This document shows, in pieces, positions 51,275-59,227 of a DNA stretch of 64,000 nucleotides (within the stretch, counting starts at the first letter, position 1; every line of letters starts with the position of its first letter). Both the position numbers and the translations under genes were made by a program. The notes under the pieces were generated by a model. It was not told the DNA's origin and searched no databases. It saw nothing but the letters and a program-made list of their open reading frames with translations. This DNA comes from Bradyrhizobium sp. AZCC 2262 (GTDB taxonomy: Bacteria > Pseudomonadota > Alphaproteobacteria > Rhizobiales > Xanthobacteraceae), in NCBI RefSeq assembly GCF_036924535.1, contig NZ_JAZHRT010000001.1:5394001-5458000 (forward strand), written 5' to 3'.

Positions 51275-51502
51275 ATGAGCGAGACGACGCAATACATCTT
51301 CGCAACGTCATTCCAGATTGCTCGGGACTATCTGGACGCAATGGGTGAACTCGGGAACCCCGATAGGACTGCGAGCCACCTTCTCGATACCATCGAGGCC
51401 ATGGTCCGGCACGGCGAAAGGCGACCACTCCTTCTCTCCAATAAAGCAATTGCCTCCTACCAGCGCTTCAGAGCGGAGCAGGGGCTGACCATTGCGTCTT
51501 AG
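51275..51502 (+). CDS. Small hypothetical protein under a stress-type promoter
   Basis: 75 residues. SFQIARDYLDAMGELGNPD and HLLDTIEAMVRHGERRPLLL give a helical protein with a basic centre. The exact EcfG-type promoter immediately upstream supports expression in the general stress response. No family known to me. Confidence 0.6.
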   Translation: MSETTQYIFATSFQIARDYLDAMGELGNPDRTASHLLDTIEAMVRHGERRPLLLSNKAIASYQRFRAEQGLTIAS

Positions 51503-51654
51503 AGGAAGGCGATCTGCCGGAACAAGCGTCTCCATGGTAGCACTTCGAACGACACGGGGGCCCACCAGGATAGGTGACCTGGTGAGCCTCGAAGTCCTTA
51601 TGAGCGTTGAATACCGGGACATCACGTCGGAAGGCTTACTGCGAGCTAGCTCGT

Positions 51655-51849
51655 TTAAAAAACTGTCTCTGGGACCGTCTCGGAAATAGGCGTGGCGAGC
51701 GGGCTATCGGCCCACTTGTTCGCCGCCGTCATCTCCATCGGGCCTAGCTTGTCGCAGAACAAGCACTTCAATTCCGTGCGTCCGCTCAAACTAGGCATGG
51801 GCACCGCACGCTTCCCGCAGTGCAAACAGCGCGTAACGCAGTCCTCCAT
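51655..51849 (-). CDS. Small zinc-ribbon-like protein
   Basis: 64 residues with a Cys4 pattern, CLHCGKRAV and LKCLFCDKLG, the spacing of a zinc ribbon. AGGAGGT precedes the ATG at 51849, a near-perfect ribosome-binding site. The tail is rich in Pro/Thr/Glu. It is divergent from the gene at 51937, sharing an unusual promoter region. Confidence 0.65.
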   Translation of the reverse strand: MEDCVTRCLHCGKRAVPMPSLSGRTELKCLFCDKLGPMEMTAANKWADSPLATPISETVPETVF

Positions 51850-51876
51850 GGCGACCTCCTAGATCCGCGCCCCCTC

Positions 51877-51912
51877 AACCCTCTTCAGGAACTTTCGTTC
51901 CGATGCAGCGTT
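51877..51912. promoter_or_regulatory. Interleaved head-to-head EcfG-type promoters
   Basis: Plus strand: GGAAC (51888-51892), 16 bases, CGTT (51909-51912), exact consensus, ahead of 51937. Minus strand: GGAAC (51901-51897), 16 bases, GGTT (51880-51877), one mismatch, ahead of 51849. The two -35 boxes form the palindrome GGAACTTTCGTTCC apart from one centre pair. Confidence 0.5.
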
Positions 51913-51936
51913 GCGGCATTTTTAGGAGTGATGTGC

Positions 51937-52134
51937 ATGGAAAAGGTCATTGACCGGGTGATGCGCACCTACGGGATGATGGTCAACCTCACACCGGAAG
52001 AAGAGCAGTCTGCAAGGGAGCGCTTGACCGAGTTCTTGAAGGGCAAGGACGACAGCGCCCGTCAGCTATCCGTCGAAGGAGTGAAATTTCTCCGTGGAGA
52101 TCGACCTTCGCGCACACGGCATGCCCAGCCCTGA
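51937..52134 (+). CDS. Small hypothetical protein under a stress-type promoter
   Basis: 65 residues from ATG 51937, with AGGAG eight bases upstream. VIDRVMRTYGMMVNLTPEEE and ARERLTEFLKGKDD give a helical, charged protein. The upstream EcfG-type site suggests stress induction. Function unknown. Confidence 0.6.
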   Translation: MEKVIDRVMRTYGMMVNLTPEEEQSARERLTEFLKGKDDSARQLSVEGVKFLRGDRPSRTRHAQP

Positions 52135-52172
52135 CTGCCCCATCTGGGCTGGGTGGTGCCGCGCAGCAGACT

Positions 52173-52517
52173 TCAATCACGGACTGCTTCGAGCAACTGC
52201 GCTGCAGTGAAGGGCTTTTGTAAGAACGTGGTGTTGACCGGAATAGGCTCCACGGTCTTGCCGGACATAATGATGATGTTCATATGCGGGTGGCGGCGGC
52301 GGGCATATTGAGCAAGCTGTGCCCCGGACATTGCACCGGCTAGGTGTTGGTCGGTGATGAGTGCCTGCAATTCTTTACCAGTTGACGCGATGATCAATTC
52401 CGCGGCTTCGGCGGTGGTACATTCGATCACTTCAAATCCTTCATCCTTCAGTAGATCGGCGAATGCCTCACGCTGAAACGCATCATCCTCGACCAACAGG
52501 GTCACGAAGTTCGACAT
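52173..52517 (-). CDS. Single-domain response regulator (CheY-like)
   Basis: 114-residue receiver domain without an output domain. The acidic pocket is Glu10/Asp11/Asp12 (LVEDD), the phosphorylated Asp56 lies in ALITDQH, and Lys101 in FLQKPF. GGAG lies seven bases before the ATG at 52517. Stand-alone receivers pass phosphate or regulate partners by binding. No kinase gene is nearby. Confidence 0.85.
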   Translation of the reverse strand: MSNFVTLLVEDDAFQREAFADLLKDEGFEVIECTTAEAAELIIASTGKELQALITDQHLAGAMSGAQLAQYARRRHPHMNIIIMSGKTVEPIPVNTTFLQKPFTAAQLLEAVRD

Positions 52518-52812
52518 CAGCAACTCCGAATTACACGATAATTCGGAATGTCGGACTTAGTTCACTTCGGACCCGAATGTCCCATCTGCTTCGGACTAGG
52601 CTGAAGCCCCGACAACAAAGCATTAGCGACCCGCTCGGTTTTCCGACGTTGCGCGGCATCCCTTCTTGCCGATGGGTAAAGCGGGACCGTACCTGCACTA
52701 GTCGCCCAACAAATGTTAAGTTAAATCGGTCGAGTAAGTTTCGTTTCCATTCAGACTTCATTCACACCCGCCGATCTAACTCGGCTGCATTATGGCAAGT
52801 AGGTAGGGACTA

Positions 52813-53190
52813 ATGACACCCTGTGACCCGATGGCCGTCGCGGTCGATTGGCTGGACGCTTACCGCGCTGCCCGAATTAATCAGATTATGGGAATGCACA
52901 GCCCGGACGCGGTGGTCGAGTACGCCTGCGGAGGCCGCAAGATTAACCATGGTCAGGAAGGCATCGCGGCCTACTGGCGACATCGCTTCATCACAATGCC
53001 CGCGCTCGAACTGGAAGACTTGCAGGTAGACGGTGGTGCGGTGGTTATCTCCTATCGAACCAGTGGCGGGATCGTTCAAGCACTGCTCGACATCGCAGAA
53101 GATGGGATGATCAATCGTTGTCGCTGTGGTCCTATACGTGATGATGGATACGAGCATGAGATAGGGGCGGTCCAATGCAGGACATGCTAG
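52813..53190 (+). CDS. SnoaL/NTF2-like small protein
   Basis: 125 residues. AVDWLDAYRAARINQIMGMH, a central AAYWRHRFITMPALELED and VVISYRTSGGIVQALLDIAE follow the cone-shaped NTF2-like fold order. Such proteins are often isomerases, hydrolases or ligand binders; no catalytic pair can be assigned. The 3' end overlaps the next small gene by 16 bases. Confidence 0.6.
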   Translation: MTPCDPMAVAVDWLDAYRAARINQIMGMHSPDAVVEYACGGRKINHGQEGIAAYWRHRFITMPALELEDLQVDGGAVVISYRTSGGIVQALLDIAEDGMINRCRCGPIRDDGYEHEIGAVQCRTC

Positions 53191-53354
53191 CGCAGTTGGA
53201 AAAGTTACGCAGGGACGCGGCAGAGTGCGAGCTAGTCCGTGATTTGGCGACCGATCCGAAAAAACGCGAGCTGTTCGACCGGCTGGCGGCCCATCTGACG
53301 CAGCTAGCATCCGAAGTCGAGCAGGCGATTTTGGAGAACGGGAAAAAGGGATAA
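53175..53354 (+). CDS. 59-residue helical hypothetical protein
   Basis: Starts MQDMLAQLEKLRRDAAECEL and continues DPKKRELFDRLAAHLTQLAS. The pattern matches the small WRKRA/KRLRE-type proteins seen elsewhere in the window, so it is likely real despite its size. It overlaps the preceding gene by 16 bases. Function unknown. Confidence 0.55.
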   Translation: MQDMLAQLEKLRRDAAECELVRDLATDPKKRELFDRLAAHLTQLASEVEQAILENGKKG

Positions 53355-53554
53355 GGTTGCGATACCAATGGACCGACGCATGAGGTTGGGACGACCACGT
53401 CGGGCGTTGCCACAACGGGTTCAGCCCTCGGAAGGGCTCAATCGGGTTGAACATGTGGAACTTCCATAACTTTCCGTTTGGAACGTTAAACTGCAACGCG
53501 TGGTGTCTTTGCACGAATGACCGCCGTGGTCCCAATCCGTCCTTTGGAGTGCAA

Positions 53555-54051
53555 GATGCGCAAACGCACACCGGCAACGGCGTCTAGAGCGCGCGGCCGA
53601 AAATAGCCGCGAAGGCCCAGCGGGCCTCGTCAGAAGCTCGAAGGTCCGTCGCTCGGTTGCGGCAAGCTCGGCTGAATCGCCTCCCAAGCCTCATAACGAC
53701 TCAAAACCAGCGGCCCCCTTGCAATCGAGAATACAGTGACAGCCCTACAAGAAGATGTCTCTCAGGCGATGACGGATAACAATTTGAGCAAACGATTTGA
53801 TTTATCTTCAGCCACCGCAAACGTGCGCGCTTATCAAGCAAAGCTACTGGAAATGGCGCAAGCTAACATGACATTTGCTTTTGAATTCAGCCAGAGGCTA
53901 GCGACAATTAGGTCGCCCCGTCGAGTTTTTCACTGTTATTGCAGAATTCACAAGCAAGCGGATCGCCATGTTCGGGAAGTCTTCGAAAGAGGTGGCTGCA
54001 ATAGGTACCAAGCGGCCTAAGACACAAGGCCACCACCTACTTGCCGTATAG
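53555..54051 (+). pseudogene. Degenerate phasin-like gene
   Basis: ATG 53555 has GGAG six bases upstream and encodes a basic start MRKRTPATASRARGRK followed at once by a stop. Downstream, the frame from 53736 carries the phasin-like text VRAYQAKLLEMAQANMTFAF. An extra C in the CCCC run at 53916-53919 then shifts it, and the remaining phasin part FFTVIAEFTSKRIAMFGKS continues in another frame to a stop at 54051. It looks like a dead paralogue of the phasin-like gene at 54854-55696. Confidence 0.55.
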
Positions 54052-54257
54052 ACCTTCGCTTCGGCTCTAGCCCCGCCGACGCGAACTCACTTAACTTTCT
54101 CGACCCGCGCCATATCGTTGCGCCGGATTGAAGCCGAATGACTGTCATCCCAATCAGTCGAAACTCCGCTCCAAGCAATCGTGACAAGGTCCGATATCGA
54201 TGTTTTTCCAGCAAACGCAGTCACCGACTGTTAGCGCTCTAAATTGGTTGCCGTAAA

Positions 54258-54527
54258 TCATTCTTTCTGTGCGTTGGTATAGGACGTTGCTATCGTTAGC
54301 AGGTGGACAGCGGCAGTTCCCAACTCTTGCATGTCTGCGTCGGCTTCGTAGAGCCCTGCGGCACGATGGTATGCGACCGCTACCGTTGCGCAGGCACCAG
54401 TCACGAAATCTCCAACTCGGCGGCTCTCACGTTCCAAAACCATCTGCATCGCAGCTTTCGACGTAGCCTCGGCAATTTGACCATCGTTCAAATCTGGTTG
54501 GGAAAAATCTAAATCGGGGGACGGCAT
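54258..54527 (-). CDS. Hypothetical protein
   Basis: 89 residues. SKAAMQMVLERESRRVGDFV and ACATVAVAYHRAAGLYEADA give a helical protein with a moderately hydrophobic middle. AGG lies close to the ATG. No family recognized. Confidence 0.45.
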   Translation of the reverse strand: MPSPDLDFSQPDLNDGQIAEATSKAAMQMVLERESRRVGDFVTGACATVAVAYHRAAGLYEADADMQELGTAAVHLLTIATSYTNAQKE

Positions 54528-54829
54528 TTCCTGCTGGTGTCTTCAACGGCGCGATAGAACTCAGGCTTTCGCGCTTCATCTGCTTCTAGGTAGCTTTTTA
54601 GGAATCGCCGCGCCCTTACTTCAAGCTGTTTGCGATCCTGTCTAACCTTCTTCCGGCGCTCACGCCGCTCGGATTTGAAGCAACCAAACAGTTGCACCAC
54701 CTCTGCTTGATTACTCAAGAGAACGGCAATGATGCTCGCCCGATTCGGAATGAGCCTTCGCGATCTCGGATGCGCGCCCAAGCAGTGCTTCCTCAAGCCG
54801 CGCCAAGCGTGATCAGGACGGGCGTTCAT
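54509..54829 (-). CDS. Doubtful hypothetical protein
   Basis: Up to 106 residues. Only the C-terminal part looks protein-like (RRKKVRQDRKQLEVRARRFL, EADEARKPEFYRAVED); the N-terminus is low-complexity basic. It overlaps the start of the gene at 54258-54527 by 19 bases. The true start may be internal. Confidence 0.3.
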   Translation of the reverse strand: MNARPDHAWRGLRKHCLGAHPRSRRLIPNRASIIAVLLSNQAEVVQLFGCFKSERRERRKKVRQDRKQLEVRARRFLKSYLEADEARKPEFYRAVEDTSRKCRPPI

Positions 54830-54853
54830 CAATCCTTCCTTCGGCAAACCAGA

Positions 54854-55696
54854 TCAGAAGTCCACGCAGGAAGAAAACATCACGCTCGGAACCAACGCGC
54901 TCTGCGGCCGGTCAGTGGATTTTGTTAACACCTGGGGATCAGCAGCGGTGTGGGTGTCGTAGGACGACATCAAGTTCATTGCAAGCGACCGCAATTCGCT
55001 GGACTGCTTGACCATCAGCTCGATCTGTATTCGCGCATGCGTGCTCGACAATTTGATGAAATCGGAGGCCGACCTCAGATTGACCAGCTGCTGCGCGTAT
55101 TCCAGTGCGGCGCTCATGTTCGCCTCCGTGAGTCCAAACGCCTTGGCCTGGTAGTCAGCAACGGTCGCAGCAGCGGCAGCCGCCGGGATCGTCTTCTCCG
55201 AGCTTACAGCACCATGGCTGCTGCTCGCTTCCTGAGTCGCCGGTTCCAGCGTTGTACCGGTCGGCAACTCCTGGCTGGCAATGTCCTTCACATCACCCGG
55301 TGAGGCACTCACACAGACTTTCGGGTTTTGCAGGACAGGAGCCCGATGATCTTCAACGGCCTCCACAGCCATTTCGATGGTACCATCGGCGGAATTTGAG
55401 ATCGGGCGAACGCTCGAGGTGAGCGCGTCTGCCGGATCCGGCAATTGGATTACGGCCGAGGCCTCCGCATGCCCCGTGACCGGAAGGGAAACCGTGATGC
55501 TCGTGGTGAGCTCGTCAGCGCTCTCAGCTGCGGCTTCACCCGCTTTTACGTCCTCTAAGAAAGTCGCGATCGGAGCGGGCGACGTCACGCGCTCTCCATC
55601 ACGTACGGCACTGCTCACTGCAGCGGCCGTGAGCTCCACGAGCGAACGACGAACGGGGCGCGCATAAGCAGGCTGCCTTGACCGCGGTTTACCCAT
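54854..55696 (-). CDS. Phasin-domain protein with basic N-terminus and long linker, partner of ParA
   Basis: 280 residues from ATG 55696. Residues 1-16 are strongly basic (MGKPRSRQPAYARPVRR). Residues about 30-175 are low-complexity, Ala/Ser/Thr/Pro/Glu-rich and probably disordered. Residues about 179-240 are a phasin-like amphipathic helix region (ATVADYQAKAFGLTEANMSA, LEYAQQLVNLRSASDFI). Phasins coat polyhydroxyalkanoate granules. The gene overlaps the parA-type gene by eight bases. A basic tip plus cargo-binding end is the layout of ParA partner proteins. The role is inferred. Confidence 0.7.
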   Translation of the reverse strand: MGKPRSRQPAYARPVRRSLVELTAAAVSSAVRDGERVTSPAPIATFLEDVKAGEAAAESADELTTSITVSLPVTGHAEASAVIQLPDPADALTSSVRPISNSADGTIEMAVEAVEDHRAPVLQNPKVCVSASPGDVKDIASQELPTGTTLEPATQEASSSHGAVSSEKTIPAAAAAATVADYQAKAFGLTEANMSAALEYAQQLVNLRSASDFIKLSSTHARIQIELMVKQSSELRSLAMNLMSSYDTHTAADPQVLTKSTDRPQSALVPSVMFSSCVDF

Positions 55697-56327
55697 GAAC
55701 GACCGCCTCCCTGTTGAGTTGTTTCGAAACCCAGCCCCACAACGCGCGAATTTCCTCTGAGGCCTTTCCTTTGGGGGCAAATTCTGTGACGCCCAAACCC
55801 GCCCCGAGCGCGTCCTGGTAGTCGTTGCGCTGGACGATGAAGGGCAGCGCGAGTACCCCGAGCGAATTGAGTGCCGTCGCAGCTTCGCTCAGCCGACAGC
55901 CGCGAGGCGGCGTTTGGTTGAGGACGAAGGCAAATCGGCGGTTGAACCTGCGAATGGTGGTAAGCGTGGGCAGCGCAGCTTCTATATCTGCCGGACTCGG
56001 ACGGGCCGGGATCAGACAAAAATCAGCCATCGAAATGGCGCAGCTGCTCAAGTTGTTGTTCGTGGCTGCGGTGTCGATAATTGCGAGCCTGACCCCCTCG
56101 GCCCTGAGGCGAGGTATTGCACGCTCAATTTCACCGCGATCGGCAACCCGATCAACGCGCGGATAGGGGTTGGTGCGCCGTCGGCGCCAGCTTGATACCG
56201 TGCCTTGCGAATCTGCTTCGATCACGGCAACGCCGTTTGCGTCCTCCATCGCAGCGACAGCAAGGGCCACGGTGAGCGTGCTCTTGCCGCTTCCGCCTTT
56301 TTGCGTGACCAGCGTGACGACGTACAT
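55689..56327 (-). CDS. ParA-family ATPase (orphan)
   Basis: 212 residues with the deviant Walker A QKGGSGKST (signature Lys10, Lys15), VAVIEADSQGTVSSW, AIIDTAATNNNLS and a basic C-terminal region. No ParB, replication gene or parS-like repeat is adjacent, so it is not an evident plasmid partition module. The only linked gene is the phasin-like one overlapping its stop. Orphan ParA proteins position protein cargo such as chemoreceptor clusters and carboxysomes (established family knowledge). Confidence 0.88.
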   Translation of the reverse strand: MYVVTLVTQKGGSGKSTLTVALAVAAMEDANGVAVIEADSQGTVSSWRRRRTNPYPRVDRVADRGEIERAIPRLRAEGVRLAIIDTAATNNNLSSCAISMADFCLIPARPSPADIEAALPTLTTIRRFNRRFAFVLNQTPPRGCRLSEAATALNSLGVLALPFIVQRNDYQDALGAGLGVTEFAPKGKASEEIRALWGWVSKQLNREAVVHG

Positions 56328-56362
56328 TCCTGCGTTTCCCCAAATGGCAGGCGTCCGAGCCG

Positions 56363-56632
56363 CTATTCCTCTTTCTGACCGGGCGGGATTACTGCGGTCG
56401 CTTGCTCAGGCAAGGCTTGCGTTTCCGTCGTGGTTGTCGAGCCCCTAAGTTCCGACCCTGTGCAGTCACCAGCCCATAGCTTTGTGCCCCGGACCGTTCC
56501 AACGAGTTTGCAGCCCATCGGCTCTTTCGGCTTTACCTGAACCAGCGATTTGTTACCGACCTTTCGCGGCACACTCTGAGCGAATGCGGTTGCCGAAAAG
56601 CAGATAGCAACGAGAATGAGCAGTGACCTCAT
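56363..56632 (-). CDS. Small secreted protein
   Basis: 89 residues from ATG 56632, with AAGGA eight bases upstream. Signal peptide RSLLILVAICFSATAFAQ; the mature part has two cysteines (PMGCKLVGTVRGTKLWAGDC) that could form a disulfide, and a Thr-rich tail. It lies 35 bases upstream of the ParA start on the same strand and may share its transcript. No family known. Confidence 0.65.
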   Translation of the reverse strand: MRSLLILVAICFSATAFAQSVPRKVGNKSLVQVKPKEPMGCKLVGTVRGTKLWAGDCTGSELRGSTTTTETQALPEQATAVIPPGQKEE

Positions 56633-56649
56633 CGTCAATATCCTTTGCC

Positions 56650-57279
56650 TCACGACACCCCCACCTCTGGAGGCTGATTGCAGAAAATATCCCACAGAGC
56701 ATTCGCGGCAGCATTAGAGAGAAGGCGACGCACTATCGAAATTTGCCCGTCTAATTTCAGGACATCAGCCCACGGCCAGCTCGAGTGCTGGCGCACTGAT
56801 GTCGGACGAATGAAGCCGTATCGACTTGTCACGACTGCGAACGATTTTCGCAACAACGGCTGGTCGCAGACGATCAAAAATTGCTGCACGATCCCGTGAA
56901 ATCTCCCACGAAATCTCGTCGCGTAAGAGCGGCACTCCATGAATAGTAGACCGAGGAATCTCGCAGAACCATTCACGGTAGCCCAGACAGTCAGGCTATT
57001 GCCGTCCCAGCCAATTTCGCTGTCAAACTGAACTGCCGACACCGCACGACTCCCTTCGAAGTTTGCGTCGGCGCGAGTATCTACCGAGGTCTGCCGTTGT
57101 AAACTTGGGTGGCTTGCAATGAATCCGATTGAGTACACGGTGTGACCAAAATATCGCAGAATTGGAACTCGCGAGCCGCGCATGTCGAACCGCTCACGCC
57201 GGCGATTGGTACTCCCCATTCGGCTTATCCACATCCATCCGCGCATCCATTTTGCGCATGTCATTGTCTTGAGTAGCAT
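56650..57279 (-). CDS. Hypothetical protein, uncertain
   Basis: Up to 209 residues. The middle (AVQFDSEIGWDGNSLTVWAT, ARFLGLLFMECRSYATRF) looks protein-like with alternating strands; the N-terminal 35 residues are less convincing and the true start may be an internal ATG. No family recognized, and codon use looks less biased than in the cob genes. Confidence 0.35.
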   Translation of the reverse strand: MLLKTMTCAKWMRGWMWISRMGSTNRRRERFDMRGSRVPILRYFGHTVYSIGFIASHPSLQRQTSVDTRADANFEGSRAVSAVQFDSEIGWDGNSLTVWATVNGSARFLGLLFMECRSYATRFRGRFHGIVQQFLIVCDQPLLRKSFAVVTSRYGFIRPTSVRQHSSWPWADVLKLDGQISIVRRLLSNAAANALWDIFCNQPPEVGVS

Positions 57280-57313
57280 CTAGCTTTTCGGGAGACGGCT
57301 TTGGAGATGTGTC

Positions 57314-57508
57314 ATGTTGGATACCGAATTTAAGAAACAACGCGCCCAAACGGCGCGCGAGTTGGCAGCGATAGCAACCGATCGTTTCACAAAAAGGCGT
57401 CTTCTGGACTTAGCTGCGCGGTACGAAGACGATGACTCCCCGGCTCGCAGTCCGCTTACGCTCAATGACCTAGAATTCAAACGTCACGGCACCGGTTCGG
57501 AGCGGTAG
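57314..57508 (+). CDS. Small helical hypothetical protein
   Basis: 64 residues. KKQRAQTARELAAIATDRFT and RRLLDLAARYEDDD match the same small-protein pattern as 4227-4427. GGAG lies about nine bases upstream of the ATG. Function unknown. Confidence 0.6.
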   Translation: MLDTEFKKQRAQTARELAAIATDRFTKRRLLDLAARYEDDDSPARSPLTLNDLEFKRHGTGSER

Positions 57509-57642
57509 GCTTTTGCTGCAGAACGTGTGCAAGGCCGCAATCGAACGGAAAGGTCGCCAGCGAGAATTGGGGTGCGCCAGGAAGAACGTCACCATCGACA
57601 TTCGCTCGTTGAGCTACTTCGCCCACCCTACGGGCTGCTGCA

Positions 57643-58158
57643 TCAGGCTGCGTTGGACGCCTTGGTGTTGACGCCCTTCCGAACCGCGATCGTATTGAGC
57701 TTGGTGTTCGTCGCCTTTTCCTCGTTGAGGTTGGTCGTCAGGAAGCGGACCACTTCGTCGTGACCGAGCTTCTCGGCCCATGCGATCAGCGTACCGTACC
57801 GGCAGATCTCGTAATGCTCGACGGCTTGCGCGCCGGCGACGATAGCCGCATCCAGCACGGCCTTGTCGTCCACTTCGCCGGCTACCTCGTCGGTTTCCTT
57901 GATGAGGCCATCGATCGCCGGGCATTGGGTACCGCTCGGCTGCTTCTCCAGCTTCAAAAACACCTTGTCCAGCCGCTCGATCTGCTTGTTGGTCTCCTCC
58001 AGATGCGCTTTGAGGCCCGCGATCAGATCGCGGTTGGTGGCTTTCTCGATCAGCTTCGGCAAAGCCTTCGTGATCCGCTGCTCGGCATAATAAATATCCT
58101 GCAGACCGAGCAGGAACAGGTCGTCCATCGTCTTAATGTCTTTAGTGAATAATCCCAT
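57643..58158 (-). CDS. DUF892 (YciE/YciF-type) ferritin-like protein
   Basis: 171 residues. Four-helix bundle of the ferritin-like superfamily: MDDLFLLGLQDIYYAEQRIT, GLKAHLEETNKQIERLDKVF, AGAQAVEHYEICRYGTLIAW and VRFLTTNLNEEKATNTKLN. Conserved Glu/His positions suggest a di-metal site. YciF homologues are stress-induced. AGGAGG precedes ATG 58158 and an exact EcfG-type site lies further upstream. Confidence 0.9.
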   Translation of the reverse strand: MGLFTKDIKTMDDLFLLGLQDIYYAEQRITKALPKLIEKATNRDLIAGLKAHLEETNKQIERLDKVFLKLEKQPSGTQCPAIDGLIKETDEVAGEVDDKAVLDAAIVAGAQAVEHYEICRYGTLIAWAEKLGHDEVVRFLTTNLNEEKATNTKLNTIAVRKGVNTKASNAA

Positions 58159-58184
58159 GGCATCCTCCTGAGTGAATGCCGTTG

Positions 58185-58210
58185 AACGCTCCGCCCGGGA
58201 CGATTGTTCC
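58185..58210 (-). promoter_or_regulatory. EcfG-type general stress promoter of the DUF892 gene
   Basis: On the minus strand GGAAC (58210-58206), 17 bases, CGTT (58188-58185), an exact consensus match 27 bases before the start codon. Confidence 0.6.
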
Positions 58211-58428
58211 AAGAGCGGCCCTTTGGTCCATCGCAGGCCCAGGTCGCCAGAGCCGCTTCGCGGACCCGGACTTAGCCATTTTGCAATGCGGACTCGCCAA
58301 ACCGCCGGCTGGGTTACGTTCGCCGTCGCCGGTCGATAGGAACAAGTCATCCTTCCCGATCTTCTTCTCAGCGACCAATGCGGAGAAGCTCGACGATGAA
58401 AGCAGCGGCATGGTGAAGCCGTGACCTC

Positions 58429-59148
58429 ATGGCGCGGGTCCTGATCGGTACATCGGGCTGGCACTACGATTCCTGGCGCGGACCATTTTTCCCCAAAGGC
58501 CTGCGCCACAATTACAGCAGCCAGTTTTCGACGACCGAACTCAATGGCGTGTTTTACCGGACGCCTACGTCAAAGGCCGTGGAGAGCTGGCGGGATCAGA
58601 CCGGGCATCAGTTCATCTTTGCCTGGAAGGCATCCAAATTCATCACCCATTGGAAACGGCTCTAAGGCAACTCGGTCAACAGCCTCGAACTGCTGGAGGA
58701 TCGCCTGTCACTGCTCGGCTCCAAAGCGGGGCCGATTCTGTTTCAGTTGCCGACGAACTTTAAGGTGGACGCCGATCGGCTCGCGTCTTTCTTGAAGCTG
58801 CTGCCGAAGAAACGGCGCTATAGCTTCGAATTCCGGCATCCAAGCTGGTACGCACCGGAGATATTGCGACTGCTTCGGGCGCGAAACATCGCGCTATGCA
58901 TATCCGATCATCATGACGCGCCCGCGCCCTGGAAGCGCGCACCGCCCGCTTTGTCTATGTGCGCGGACACGGCCCCACCGGCCGCTACAAAGGCCCACTA
59001 TCCTCAGCGAACCCTCTCGGAATGGGCACGCCGCATCAGGTCGTGGAAGAAGCAGGGGTGCGATGTGTTCGTCTATTTCGACAACGACCAGAAAAGCGCA
59101 GCACCTGCCGACGCCAGATTCTTGCGTGAGCTGATGGGTCAGGCCTGA
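58429..59148 (+). pseudogene. DUF72 (YecE-like) protein gene with an internal stop and shifted segment
   Basis: The TIM-barrel-like family is recognized from VLIGTSGWHYDSWRGPFFP, ELNGVFYRTPTSKAVESW, FQLPTNFKVDADRLASFL and CDVFVYFDNDQKSAAPADA. A TAA codon at 58663-58665 interrupts the frame after FITHWKRL. Around 58945-59000 the expected text RFVYVRGHGPTGRYKG lies in another frame before the original frame resumes, implying two compensating indels. The gene is therefore decayed. Confidence 0.8.
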
Positions 59149-59164
59149 TGCCGCAGTGCTCCCA

Positions 59165-59189
59165 GGAACCAGTCACCCAATCGGCCGTT
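59165..59189 (+). promoter_or_regulatory. EcfG-type general stress promoter of the FAD/Rieske gene
   Basis: GGAAC (59165-59169), 16 bases, CGTT (59186-59189), exact consensus, 38 bases before ATG 59228. Confidence 0.6.
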
Positions 59190-59227
59190 TGATCCCACAG
59201 GATCAATTCGATTAATCGGGTTCCGCG

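Noticed and set aside
55689..56327. Plasmid partition locus
   Set aside because: ParA is present but no ParB, centromere-like repeats or replication initiator is seen nearby, so a plasmid origin is not supported.
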